Shown one piece after another: positions 7,394-15,832 of a stretch of 48,870 nucleotides of DNA; the first letter of the stretch is position 1; the number at the start of each line of letters is the position of its first letter. This stretch comes from an uncultured Fibrobacter sp. Its GTDB lineage: Bacteria; Fibrobacterota; Fibrobacteria; Fibrobacterales; Fibrobacteraceae. A model generated the notes under the pieces. The model was not told where the DNA came from. It did not search any database and saw nothing but the letters and a program-made list of their open reading frames with translations. The position numbers and the translations under genes are program-made. The DNA lies in NCBI GenBank assembly GCA_946405515.1, contig CAMJHM010000011.1, forward strand, positions 1 to 48,870, given 5' to 3'.

Positions 7394-7861
7394 ATGATTT
7401 TTTGCACGATAGGAACACAAGCTCCCTTTGATCGCCTGCTCAAAATAATCGATGAAATCGCACCGACTTTAGGCGAAGAAGTCATCGCCCAGACATACAA
7501 AAGCGAGCTCCACTTCAAGAATATTCGCACCGTTGAATTCCTCCCGCCCACAGAATTCAACGAAATCTTCATGTCTGCAAGGCTTATCGTGGCCCATGCC
7601 GGCATGGGAACGATTGTCTCTGCACTCAAAGCGGAAAAGCCCATCATCATCTTTCCTAGAAAGGCGAGCTTTGGGGAACACCGGAACGAGCACCAGTTAG
7701 CAACAGCCGAAAAAATGCAAGCCCTCGGCTACGTTTACACAGCCTATACCGAAGACGAACTGAAAGCGCTCCTCTTGAAAAAGGATCTCGTTCCGCTTCA
7801 TAAATTAGGCGATTTCGCAAGCCCTTCTCTCATAGACGAAATAAAGAGCGTTATTGGCTAA
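7394..7861 (+). CDS. Alg13-like catalytic subunit (GT28 C-terminal domain)
   Basis: 155 aa. MIFCTIGTQAPFDRLL at the N terminus, VAHAGMGTIVSAL near 70 and IIFPRKASFGEHRNEHQ near 90 are the nucleotide-sugar-binding features of the GT28 C-terminal domain in Alg13/EpsF/PssE-type proteins. It pairs with the Alg14-like gene immediately upstream to form one GT-B enzyme. It closes the plus-strand unit and converges on the pyruvyltransferase gene with only 3 nt between stop codons. No terminator hairpin is visible at the junction. Confidence 0.87.
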   Translation: MIFCTIGTQAPFDRLLKIIDEIAPTLGEEVIAQTYKSELHFKNIRTVEFLPPTEFNEIFMSARLIVAHAGMGTIVSALKAEKPIIIFPRKASFGEHRNEHQLATAEKMQALGYVYTAYTEDELKALLLKKDLVPLHKLGDFASPSLIDEIKSVIG

Positions 7862-7864
7862 CAA

Positions 7865-9034
7865 TTAGTCTTCTGCCAAAATCTTCTGCAAATAATCAAT
7901 GGAGCGATTTCGGAATTCATTGAGTTTTTCTGATTCCATTGCATCCACCGAACTGCCCTGCAAAGATTCTAGGGAATTCAGTTCAACCAAATGGTGACGC
8001 GCTCCGCAAACAGAAAGCAAATCAACAACGCGACTATCGGAACCATTTATTTGCTTGACGACAGAGTAAAAGTCCCGGCCAAAGTTCAGCGAGAACGCAG
8101 TCCCATGGAACGATGTGGTCACCACCAGCGACGCATCCCGGAACAAGCGGAGAAATTCGACAGGCCCAACGCTGTCAAAAGACAAAGCCCCTTCAATACT
8201 ATAGCCTTCTTTGAGGCCATGAAGGACCACGACTTGCAAATTGCGTTCGCGGGCAAGCTTGTTTACAAAAGGAATAATCGATGGATACGGGTCAAAAGAA
8301 TAATGCAGGATATAGACCAACAAATATTTCCCCTTGACCAAAGGAGCAGCCGGGCAGAATTTCAACCATTCTTCCCGATCCAGCAATAACGACGGATCGC
8401 AAACAATCTCTGCCGGGGAGCCAATCAATCCTTTAACAACATCCGAAGTGGACTGTTCTCGGACCGAAATGCGCTTATACTGTTCCAGATACTTTCGATA
8501 GAGTTCCACCGAACCTTCTGGGATGGCCTTTCCGGCAAAACTAGCGGCATAGCTGTACTTCCTTGCTCCCGCAGGCGCAAAGCCAAGCAAAAAATTCGGA
8601 TCGTCTACCATGTACTGAGGGTTCCACACTTGGTCGCTGCCCGTCATATAAATGTCGTAGCGTTCCTGAGAACCCATCAACGATTCTATCGTCGTATATT
8701 CCTTTGAGAGTTTGAAATACTTCCGGTAGAAAGCACGGAATGCCGAGTGTTGCCGGAACCGGCGAATCGCGGCATCGGCCTTTTTCTTTTTCGATTTTAC
8801 CCGGAGTATCTTCAGCAGCACGCCAACCAAAGCAATCAAGGCGAAATGGACCAAACTGCGTTTTGGGAAAAACTTGACCTGCTGGCGTTCACAATGTTCC
8901 CTATTGGGATACAGATAATCAATGATTGTCGCCTGGCACCCTAAATCTTCCACTTTACGTTGCAAAGCATACGCCTGAAGAGCCGAACCATAGTTCAGCA
9001 CCTTATGCATTGTAATAATACCAACACGCTTCAT
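7865..9034 (-). CDS. Polysaccharide pyruvyltransferase family protein
   Basis: 389 aa, soluble. The N terminus MKRVGIITMHKVLNYGSALQAYAL, the central MTGSDQVWNPQ and ASFAGKAIP, and the C-terminal VVTTSFHGTAFSLNFGRDFYSV match the PS_pyruv_trans family (GT-B-like). Such enzymes transfer pyruvate from PEP to a sugar to make a ketal, or act as related transferases in exopolysaccharide loci. Its ATG overlaps the TGA of the FrhB-like gene by 4 nt (ATGA), so translation is probably coupled; this gene pair recurs in many exopolysaccharide clusters. It is the last gene of the minus-strand block. The exact substrate is unknown. Confidence 0.88.
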   Translation of the reverse strand: MKRVGIITMHKVLNYGSALQAYALQRKVEDLGCQATIIDYLYPNREHCERQQVKFFPKRSLVHFALIALVGVLLKILRVKSKKKKADAAIRRFRQHSAFRAFYRKYFKLSKEYTTIESLMGSQERYDIYMTGSDQVWNPQYMVDDPNFLLGFAPAGARKYSYAASFAGKAIPEGSVELYRKYLEQYKRISVREQSTSDVVKGLIGSPAEIVCDPSLLLDREEWLKFCPAAPLVKGKYLLVYILHYSFDPYPSIIPFVNKLARERNLQVVVLHGLKEGYSIEGALSFDSVGPVEFLRLFRDASLVVTTSFHGTAFSLNFGRDFYSVVKQINGSDSRVVDLLSVCGARHHLVELNSLESLQGSSVDAMESEKLNEFRNRSIDYLQKILAED

Positions 9035-10230
9035 CTTTTTCGCCGCAACAAACGATTAAGGGAATCTCTAATTTTTCGAGGAATCAATTTACGACGGAAA
9101 CGCCTGACGCGCCACATGAGCGGGCTCTCGTGAGCCAAGTAGTTTTTCTGTAGTTCGTCAAAAGACAGCGTTTCCATTTTCTTGTATATCACATCCCTGA
9201 TAGCCGGTTCTTTTGTCGGGTGATACAAGTTTCCATTTCCAGCACAGGCTTCATCTACAGACAATCCCATAGATTTCACTTTGTCCGAGAGGCTTTCGAA
9301 TACCTCGCGCCCTTTTTCCGTATTCACCAAAAGCAGGGACAGTCCCAACTTTTCGGAAAAATCGTGCTTTCCCGAATATTGCGAGATTCCCCAAAAATCA
9401 CCAATTGTCAAATCAGCCGGCCGATCAAGGTTCGCATATTTACATCTATAACAAGATTTTCGATATGTCTCCCCTCGCAAGAAAGTAGCATAATATGGAT
9501 CGCAGAAAGGATTCAATGTTGTCACAGTTCCATTGCAGGTAAACGACCCTACCATGCCCCAACCACTGGGGCCCTTATCGCGAAAGCAATATTTCTCAAC
9601 CACTTCTCCGTGTTTTTCGCCAAGCCATTTCAAATAAGCGCCAAACAATTGCGCGCTGGGGGTTCCATGGCATGCCAAATCCACAGTTGTGAGATTATCA
9701 TACTTCTTCGACAAGAATGCATCTAAGCCCGCAATCTGGCAAGGTGTCCCAGAAAAAAGAACTTCCCGACCTTCTGCAAGAATCGACTTCACCTGACCAT
9801 AGATGTCGCCCAAAAAGCTAGCCACATACTTGGAACCTTGGAGCTTATGTAAATCCTCCATGCGTTCAACAACAACATGGGTCACAACAAGAGCATCCGA
9901 GAAAGCAGCACCTACAACAGCGCCATTCCTTTCCAAAACACCTGTAGCAAGCGCCGCAAAGGCTCCTCCAGAGGCGCTCTTGGCCAACCGATCCACATCA
10001 CCACATTGGACAATATAGGCTTTCTGCAAGGGTCTACGAATAGGTTCCTGCATTTGAGGGCAATGTTTTTGGCACAAACCACATTCAACGCAAGCATCGC
10101 GATCTATTTGAGGATAAAAGAAGCCTTCTTGATTCGGGACCATTCGAATGCATTGTTTTGGGCAACTTTGAGCACAGCTGCCACATCCGCAACAATCATT
10201 CTTATCCAAGATGTCCAAAATAGGTTTCAT
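9031..10230 (-). CDS. Coenzyme F420 hydrogenase/dehydrogenase beta-subunit-like ferredoxin protein
   Basis: 399 aa from the ATG at 10230; an upstream TTG at 10233 is less likely, because the ATG shares its A with the TGA of the preceding gene (TGATG). Two 4Fe-4S binding sets lie at the N terminus (CCGCGSCAQSCP at 14-25; CVECGLCQKHCP near 47-58), followed by FrhB/FdhB N- and C-terminal domains (SGGAFAALATG, FSGTPCQIAGLDAFL, DLACHGTPS, LTIGDFWGI). In exopolysaccharide clusters members of this family are next to pyruvyltransferases and may do flavin-dependent redox chemistry on a sugar; the actual reaction is not known. It is coupled on both sides. Confidence 0.87.
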   Translation of the reverse strand: MKPILDILDKNDCCGCGSCAQSCPKQCIRMVPNQEGFFYPQIDRDACVECGLCQKHCPQMQEPIRRPLQKAYIVQCGDVDRLAKSASGGAFAALATGVLERNGAVVGAAFSDALVVTHVVVERMEDLHKLQGSKYVASFLGDIYGQVKSILAEGREVLFSGTPCQIAGLDAFLSKKYDNLTTVDLACHGTPSAQLFGAYLKWLGEKHGEVVEKYCFRDKGPSGWGMVGSFTCNGTVTTLNPFCDPYYATFLRGETYRKSCYRCKYANLDRPADLTIGDFWGISQYSGKHDFSEKLGLSLLLVNTEKGREVFESLSDKVKSMGLSVDEACAGNGNLYHPTKEPAIRDVIYKKMETLSFDELQKNYLAHESPLMWRVRRFRRKLIPRKIRDSLNRLLRRKR

Positions 10231-11504
10231 CAAGGGGATTCCTCTAACGGTTTGTTTTCCTTTTCATTTTCTTTTGCATTGAATAAAATTTCATACTTCA
10301 AGAGTATAATAGAGAAAATGAACAAAACAGACATTTCAATGCCTATAACCGTAGACATCGTTTTTCCGACAAGGAACCCAAGGGGTAAGAAAATCCAGAT
10401 AAAATGCTTTTTACAAAGGATTACCATAGAATTTATAATACAAGTCATATAGGCGACTGCTCCTACAGCACCATAATCCACAAGCAACTGGAACCAAATA
10501 CTCTCGGCTCCATAAATATCCTTGTCCACATCCTGAACATAACTCCAGATAAACCCAGATCCATTTCCCCAAATAGGAGAATTCGCCCAATAATACAAGC
10601 TAATCAGCAACTGTTCCAACCGCATGTCGGTATTGCTTCCACCAACAGATGTCTGGTCCGTATTGACAAAGGCGTTTATAACTTCTATAAAGAACGGAGC
10701 ACAAAAGCCCAATACAACCAACAAGAGGACAATCTTCACAAACATGTATCGTGCTTTCAACATTTCATGCCCAGCCACCCCCAGAAGGGCCACGCACGAA
10801 GCTGCAATAACCGAACGAGTTCCTGTAATAAACATGCCAATAGCGCACAGGGGATACAGCAGCAATAGGAATTTTTTCATGTCTATTGAAAATTTATCTG
10901 TAACCCAATAAATCGTTGACAAAGCCAATCCATAAATGAGTCCAGTTGGAGCCGGCGTAGACAAGAATCCTTGGCACCTCTTAACACCGAAGCGCATCTT
11001 GTCGTAATCCAAAACACTATCATTGCCCATTCCACTTGAAATAATATATCGAATCACGGGATTAGAACCGCTCACCATCTCAAACAAGCTGTACAATCCC
11101 ATGGCAACGACAAATATCATGATAGCCTTCAGCAAGGACTGCAAGTCTTCTTTTGTCTCAATACAGGCCCAAAGGATTAACGGATAAATATAATACGCGT
11201 TGAAAGTCATCATCGCGGTAGGCCAATGCGGCACAATGAAATAGGATGTCCCGGCAATAGACAGGAACATGGCCACGGAACCTATCCAGAACGGATACGT
11301 TCTCATCATGTCTCGTTCTTTTCGCCTCAACTTAAACGGAGCAAGGGCCGTCACCATGGCAGCCACCACCTCGTACATTGAAAACGGCACCCCCGGGAAA
11401 ACAAGCATCAACAAAACCAAGTGCAATGGCGCCAACAAAAAAACGGTGCGCTTATAATCATAGCACAAGAGCATGAAAAAGACAACTGCTATTAAATATT
11501 GCAT
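10230..11504 (-). CDS. Wzy/O-antigen ligase-like polysaccharide polymerase
   Basis: 424 aa integral membrane protein with about ten to twelve hydrophobic segments from the first residue (MQYLIAVVFFMLLCYDY) to the C terminus (VLFIFSIILL). A large periplasmic loop near residues 280-340 (SVGGSNTDMRLEQLLISLYYW, WGNGSGFIW) has the arrangement of the Wzy_C/O-antigen polymerase family. It would polymerise lipid-linked repeat units at the outer face of the inner membrane. The stop overlaps the next start and the start abuts the upstream GT2 stop at 11505 with no gap, so it belongs to the same transcript. Sequence identity in this family is low, so the subfamily is uncertain. Confidence 0.8.
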   Translation of the reverse strand: MQYLIAVVFFMLLCYDYKRTVFLLAPLHLVLLMLVFPGVPFSMYEVVAAMVTALAPFKLRRKERDMMRTYPFWIGSVAMFLSIAGTSYFIVPHWPTAMMTFNAYYIYPLILWACIETKEDLQSLLKAIMIFVVAMGLYSLFEMVSGSNPVIRYIISSGMGNDSVLDYDKMRFGVKRCQGFLSTPAPTGLIYGLALSTIYWVTDKFSIDMKKFLLLLYPLCAIGMFITGTRSVIAASCVALLGVAGHEMLKARYMFVKIVLLLVVLGFCAPFFIEVINAFVNTDQTSVGGSNTDMRLEQLLISLYYWANSPIWGNGSGFIWSYVQDVDKDIYGAESIWFQLLVDYGAVGAVAYMTCIINSMVILCKKHFIWIFLPLGFLVGKTMSTVIGIEMSVLFIFSIILLKYEILFNAKENEKENKPLEESP

Positions 11505-12497
11505 CTACTTGAAAACAGCCACTAAAATTTTTCGGATACGGAAAACAATCATGGGGCTTACGCCCTTACACAAAACTCGCGCAAAAACTTTATCCCATGG
11601 TTTCAAATTCAATGCATAGCGAATATACTCGCCATTCTCCTTCAGCGTTTTCAGGAGACTGGGCAATTTGTCAAAGAACGCCCGATTATTGCCCACAATG
11701 ATTTTTCGCATGAAATGGAAACAATGCCCGGCAAGAACAGATCTGGCTTCCTTGTCGTAACGGCCGCCATACACATCACGAGAAAGCCTAACGTTTTCTT
11801 CAACTTCCTGCATCAGGTACCAAAAATCCGAATTGATTGTCGTCCCACTGATACTATCGGAACGGGTTGAATAATGGTACAGGACTTTCGGGACAAAGGC
11901 AACCTCGGGCGCTTGCATAATAAAGGCACGCGTCACTGGAATATCTTCGAAATTCCTTCCTAATGGGTAGCGTATGTTTTCCCACAAAGACTTCTTGTAC
12001 AATTTATTCCAGGCCCAAGACGGCATAGACGATCCGTCGAAGAAGTAATGCAAAACCTGCTCTTGCGGAAGCGTCAACGAACCTGGATTCAAGCAACGCG
12101 ACCCTAACGCTTTGCCGTTTTCATCGTCATGTTCAACACCGCAAATAGCGATGGAGCAGCCCGATTTCGCCAAAGCATCGTGAAGACATTCGAACATATC
12201 CGGCTCACACCAGTCATCGCTATCGACAAAACCAATATATTCACCTTTGGCAATATCGATTCCAGCATTCCGAGCAGACGAAAGGCCGCCATTTTCTTTA
12301 TGAACGACAATAATTCTAGAGTCCTTTTTCGCCAACTGGTCGCATAACTGGGGGCAATTATCCGGAGAGCCGTCATCCACCAAAATGATTTCCAAATTCG
12401 AATACGTCTGGGCCAAAATACTATTGACACACTTCTCCAAGTAGCGTTCTACCTTATAGATCGGAACAATAATCGATATCAAAGTCTGTTCACACAT
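11505..12497 (-). CDS. Family 2 glycosyltransferase
   Basis: 330 aa from the ATG at 12497 (a TTG two codons upstream is less likely). A GT-A fold starts at once: LISIIVPIYKVERYLEKCV, LEIILVDDGSPDNCP, NGGLSSARNAGI and YIGFVDSDDWCEPDMFE, which contains the catalytic-metal DSDD motif. C-terminal residues about 250-330 are basic and amphipathic, typical of membrane-associated capsular GT2 enzymes. It precedes the polymerase with no gap. A TTGAAT-17-TATATT promoter is placed about 80 nt upstream, so it probably heads its own sub-operon of four genes. Confidence 0.9.
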   Translation of the reverse strand: MCEQTLISIIVPIYKVERYLEKCVNSILAQTYSNLEIILVDDGSPDNCPQLCDQLAKKDSRIIVVHKENGGLSSARNAGIDIAKGEYIGFVDSDDWCEPDMFECLHDALAKSGCSIAICGVEHDDENGKALGSRCLNPGSLTLPQEQVLHYFFDGSSMPSWAWNKLYKKSLWENIRYPLGRNFEDIPVTRAFIMQAPEVAFVPKVLYHYSTRSDSISGTTINSDFWYLMQEVEENVRLSRDVYGGRYDKEARSVLAGHCFHFMRKIIVGNNRAFFDKLPSLLKTLKENGEYIRYALNLKPWDKVFARVLCKGVSPMIVFRIRKILVAVFK

Positions 12498-12575
12498 AAT
12501 CAAGGGACCTTAGAACTATACCTGGTGGAATTCCATCGTCAATGCAACTTCGGAGTGTTGTCTAACGTGCATACA

Positions 12576-12604
12576 AATATACTCTAACAGGGGCATTTAT
12601 TCAA
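12576..12604 (-). promoter_or_regulatory. Candidate promoter for the GT2-polymerase sub-operon
   Basis: Read on the minus strand, TTGAAT (12604-12599) and TATATT (12581-12576) are 17 nt apart, in the 168-bp gap between the ATP-grasp gene and this GT2. The same gap has a weak AAGGG/CCCTT hairpin (about 12626-12640) that might partly terminate the upstream transcript. Confidence 0.5.
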
Positions 12605-12665
12605 CCGCTCCCCAGCAAACAAGGGCAACGGCAACACCCTTTTTTCAAGCACAAATCAGTTATAG

Positions 12666-13571
12666 CTATTTTTCGCAATCTATCGGCAAAACAGTCAGCT
12701 GGCCCATTTTATCCAGGAATTCCTGCGTATAGAAATCCATAAATCCGGCCTGCGAAGTCATTGTAATTTCGCCAAAATAGATTTTTTCGCCACACACATA
12801 CATATCTATACGGGCTACGGGTATTCCCCTTCCCAACCGACTGACCGCATCCATCAACTTGTCAAAGCAAGCTGGTTTTGGGACATGATCCTTCGGCATT
12901 ACATAGTGGCTCGTCCACACCGACCATTCCGGATGAAAATTCCAATCCATGTCGTAAACAGCCACATTTGCATGGTACTGCTGACGGTTCCATGTACACC
13001 ACGTAAACAACGGCTTGCCATCAAAGACCCAAACCTTGTAATCAATCAGGGACGTAGAATTACAAGGCTGCGTGGAAGCATCCAACATTTGCTCCGCAAT
13101 AATGCAGGGCTTAATTTTTGCATAGTGAAGTTCACCAGACAATACGCTCAGCTTTTTCTTGAGCTGTTTCTCAAAATGTTTCTTGGTCGTTTCGATATCT
13201 AGTTTACTTTTATCCGTACACACAACAACATCGCCACTTCCATTGTTACACTTCATCACAAATTGATTCGGTAGGGCATCCCAATCGATTTCATCTACAG
13301 AATCCCATTTGCCAATCAGAGGAATAAGCGTATCGCCCAGCCCACATTCTTTCACAAATTCACGGACCCTATACTTGTCTGCATATATCGGCCACATGGA
13401 TGTATCACCGTAGAATTTCATCCAATTGATTTTCTCATTAACATCCTTCGGATGCTTGAAATTCGGCCATTTATGGCACTTGACCAAGAATTTCAATTTA
13501 GAAGTTCTAAGCGGAGTCAGCACATGCAAGTGAGTAAGAATCGTGACAATGAAATTTATCAAAGATTTCAT
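12666..13571 (-). CDS. TupA-like ATP-grasp protein
   Basis: 301 aa from the ATG at 13571, which overlaps the TGA of the CapA-like gene (ATGA); a longer frame to 13628 is rejected because of this coupling. An N-terminal hydrophobic stretch (SLINFIVTILTHLHVL) is followed by HPKDVNEKINWMKFYGD, FVMKCNNGSGDVVVC (phosphate-binding loop of ATP-grasp), CIIAEQML, LIDYKVWVFDGKP and a C-terminal IDMYVCGEKIYFGEIT with metal-binding acidic residues. This matches the TupA-like ATP-grasp family, named after teichuronopeptide biosynthesis, in which amino acids are joined to a polymer. It could attach an amino acid to a sugar acid or to another amino acid. Substrate unknown. Confidence 0.85.
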   Translation of the reverse strand: MKSLINFIVTILTHLHVLTPLRTSKLKFLVKCHKWPNFKHPKDVNEKINWMKFYGDTSMWPIYADKYRVREFVKECGLGDTLIPLIGKWDSVDEIDWDALPNQFVMKCNNGSGDVVVCTDKSKLDIETTKKHFEKQLKKKLSVLSGELHYAKIKPCIIAEQMLDASTQPCNSTSLIDYKVWVFDGKPLFTWCTWNRQQYHANVAVYDMDWNFHPEWSVWTSHYVMPKDHVPKPACFDKLMDAVSRLGRGIPVARIDMYVCGEKIYFGEITMTSQAGFMDFYTQEFLDKMGQLTVLPIDCEK

Positions 13572-14689
13572 TTTATATTTTCCTTTAGCCTTAGGGCGCG
13601 GAGAATAGCCCAACGATGACTCTCGCATTGAATATTATTAAGAGCATGGACCTTATTGAAAAATCCTCGACCCATCAAGCCTTCCAAAAAGCCTTTAATA
13701 AAATTCTTCTGCAAGGCACCGGTCACTAGCCCACCTCTGGAGAACATTCCCATATAATGAGGCAGAAGTTTTTTTACGCTTTTGTCCACTTCCTTCTTGT
13801 ACGCTTCGTCATCAGACAACGTGTCATTCATCCATTTCAAATGCTCAGCGAACTCCTGAGAATCGTTATCACTAATATACAGGTCCTTGCCATCGAACTT
13901 GATCGGACGAATTTGCATTTCTATATCATGAGAGCCCGAAACTTCCAAAACGCAACACAAGCTCTCATACCAATGCTTTGGAACATTATTTTCCTTTAGC
14001 GCTTCGAAACAGAAATTCCCTAGACTATAGCATATCGGCTTGTTCTTGTAGATTTCCCAGCCTTGCGGAACATGCGGGTGGCTTGCAATTACAGCATCTG
14101 CGCCCAAATCAATCCATTGCTTGTAAACTTCCCTCCATTCAGGAAGAGGCATGTCCATATACTCAACGCCACCGTGGGGCATAATAATCAACGCATCCAC
14201 TTTGTCGCGGCTGTCAACAATCAACTTATTGATAGCCGGGCTCATGGCCCATGCACATCCACAGCCGCCTTTTTCGGTTAGCGTTCCAAACTCACATTGC
14301 GTGCATGCGATAAAGCCAACCTTTTTGCCATCCTTTGTGTCAATTGTTTTAAGGCAATAAGCCTCATCCCAAGACCCACAACCAACCGTGACAATCTTTT
14401 CGAAAGCCTTTTGTGTGGCGATCATTCCCTGTTCGCCAAAATCCATTGTGTGGTTATTGGCCATAGACACAACATTGAAGCCCCGGTCCATCAGCCAGTT
14501 TGGAGACTCGATGTGCTGGCAAATATTGGGGCCACTTTTTTTCAAGGGAGCGCCACTCGTTTTTATTGGCGCCTCAAAATTAGCCATGTTGACATCGCTA
14601 GAATTGAGCAACAAAGTCAACTCACTGCTCAGATTCAGGTGTTTCACCTGATTGACCTTAAAATCTCCGAACAAAACTACTCTTGCCAT
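13568..14689 (-). CDS. CapA-family protein (metallophosphatase fold, capsule/poly-gamma-glutamate type)
   Basis: 373 aa. It opens with ARVVLFGDFKVN and has VNMANFEAPI, VVSMANNHTMDFG, IMPHGGVEY and ADAVIASHPHVPQGWE, and CYSLGNFCFE: the ordered Asp, Asn-His, His and His-x-His motifs of the PGA_cap/CapA calcineurin-like fold. In Bacillus CapA is needed for poly-gamma-glutamate capsule export or assembly; many Gram-negative homologs sit in exopolysaccharide clusters with unknown roles. No signal peptide or membrane anchor is present at the N terminus, unlike many CapA proteins, so it is probably cytoplasmic. Its start overlaps the end of the upstream GT4 gene by 13 nt and its end overlaps the ATP-grasp start. 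Confidence 0.87.
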   Translation of the reverse strand: MARVVLFGDFKVNQVKHLNLSSELTLLLNSSDVNMANFEAPIKTSGAPLKKSGPNICQHIESPNWLMDRGFNVVSMANNHTMDFGEQGMIATQKAFEKIVTVGCGSWDEAYCLKTIDTKDGKKVGFIACTQCEFGTLTEKGGCGCAWAMSPAINKLIVDSRDKVDALIIMPHGGVEYMDMPLPEWREVYKQWIDLGADAVIASHPHVPQGWEIYKNKPICYSLGNFCFEALKENNVPKHWYESLCCVLEVSGSHDIEMQIRPIKFDGKDLYISDNDSQEFAEHLKWMNDTLSDDEAYKKEVDKSVKKLLPHYMGMFSRGGLVTGALQKNFIKGFLEGLMGRGFFNKVHALNNIQCESHRWAILRALRLKENIK

Positions 14690-15738
14690 AGGCCCATCTC
14701 TTTCATCGTTTGCGATGTCAAAACATTGTCAATATCATACAATGCTGCATTTTTCTGGCAATTTCTTGCCATCTCAGCTAGATTATACTTTTGCTCTATA
14801 CATTTTTTCATGCACTCTTTAAGGGCAACAACATCGTGAACAGGAATAAACATTGCTGTTTCACCATCCTGCATAAATTGCCTATTATGGGCCCAATCTG
14901 TTGCAATAAGCGGCAGGCCACATATAAACGCATCGATAAAAATACCGGCAAAGCCTTCGCCATTCCAATAAGTCGGGAATAACATGACATCGTATTCCGC
15001 AAGTTTATCATAGCCAGCATTGTCGCGCAAATTCAAAAAACCGCTATAATGTACATTAGGGAGCTTCGAAACTTTTTGCGTAAAAACGTTCTCGAAGGAA
15101 TCTGCAACCTTTCCGTAGAAATCTATCGAGTATTTATTTCCCAGCCCCTCGTCATTAAGAATCTTGGCGCTTTCCAATATATAATCGCAGCCTTTCTCGC
15201 ACATAATCCTGCTAAGGAAAACAAATTTTAAAGGACGGTTGTTTAAAGTAGCCAATCGGTTGTCTATATTGGGATAATACGGAATAGGCTTAAAGTTCGG
15301 AAGGACCTTGACTTTTTTCACACCACTTTGCGCCAACTGTTCCTTCATTATCGGGCTTTCAACAATAGTCAGATCGATATAATCGATTACGTTCGCCGCA
15401 TACATTCCATTATTGACCTGATTCCCCAAATTTCCACCAATAACCCAATGGATAGAAGGCTGCTTCCATCTTAATTTTTTCATCAATTTCATCATTGAAT
15501 ATACATTCACTGTACTTGTCGAAAAAATAAGCACATAACGACGATGAAAAAGCATAAGCAATGCTAATTGCAAGAAAACCCAAGGATGTTTGCGCCAGTT
15601 CTTGAAATCGACTTGATGGCAGCGAACACCAAACGACTCCAGTTTTTGAATCAACAACTGGTTTTTCATGGTTTCACCACAATCCGCGGGCTTGCCTGAA
15701 TTTATCCACCCAATAATTATTGCTTCTTTCTTTTTCAT
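14677..15738 (-). CDS. Family 4 glycosyltransferase
   Basis: 353 aa from the ATG at 15738; a GTG at 15750 is an alternative start. An N-terminal Rossmann strand (AIIIGWINSGKPADCGETMKN, glycine-rich acceptor loop), LIFSTSTVNVYSMM, and the C-terminal donor-binding motif YDVMLFPTYWNGEGFAGIFIDAF with its EGF(A)G...E-type arrangement identify a GT-B retaining enzyme. It contributes one sugar to the repeat unit. It overlaps the CapA-like start by 13 nt. The gap of 94 nt upstream holds no strong promoter that I recognise, so it may continue the ugd transcript. Confidence 0.88.
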   Translation of the reverse strand: MKKKEAIIIGWINSGKPADCGETMKNQLLIQKLESFGVRCHQVDFKNWRKHPWVFLQLALLMLFHRRYVLIFSTSTVNVYSMMKLMKKLRWKQPSIHWVIGGNLGNQVNNGMYAANVIDYIDLTIVESPIMKEQLAQSGVKKVKVLPNFKPIPYYPNIDNRLATLNNRPLKFVFLSRIMCEKGCDYILESAKILNDEGLGNKYSIDFYGKVADSFENVFTQKVSKLPNVHYSGFLNLRDNAGYDKLAEYDVMLFPTYWNGEGFAGIFIDAFICGLPLIATDWAHNRQFMQDGETAMFIPVHDVVALKECMKKCIEQKYNLAEMARNCQKNAALYDIDNVLTSQTMKEMGLWQE

Positions 15739-15832
15739 ATCAGCAATCACGCATCCTTTCGATTTTCAGGTTCCTCTATAATTCCGCATCAAACTGAGAC
15801 ATTCATTGAAATAAATCCTCGTCTACACATAA

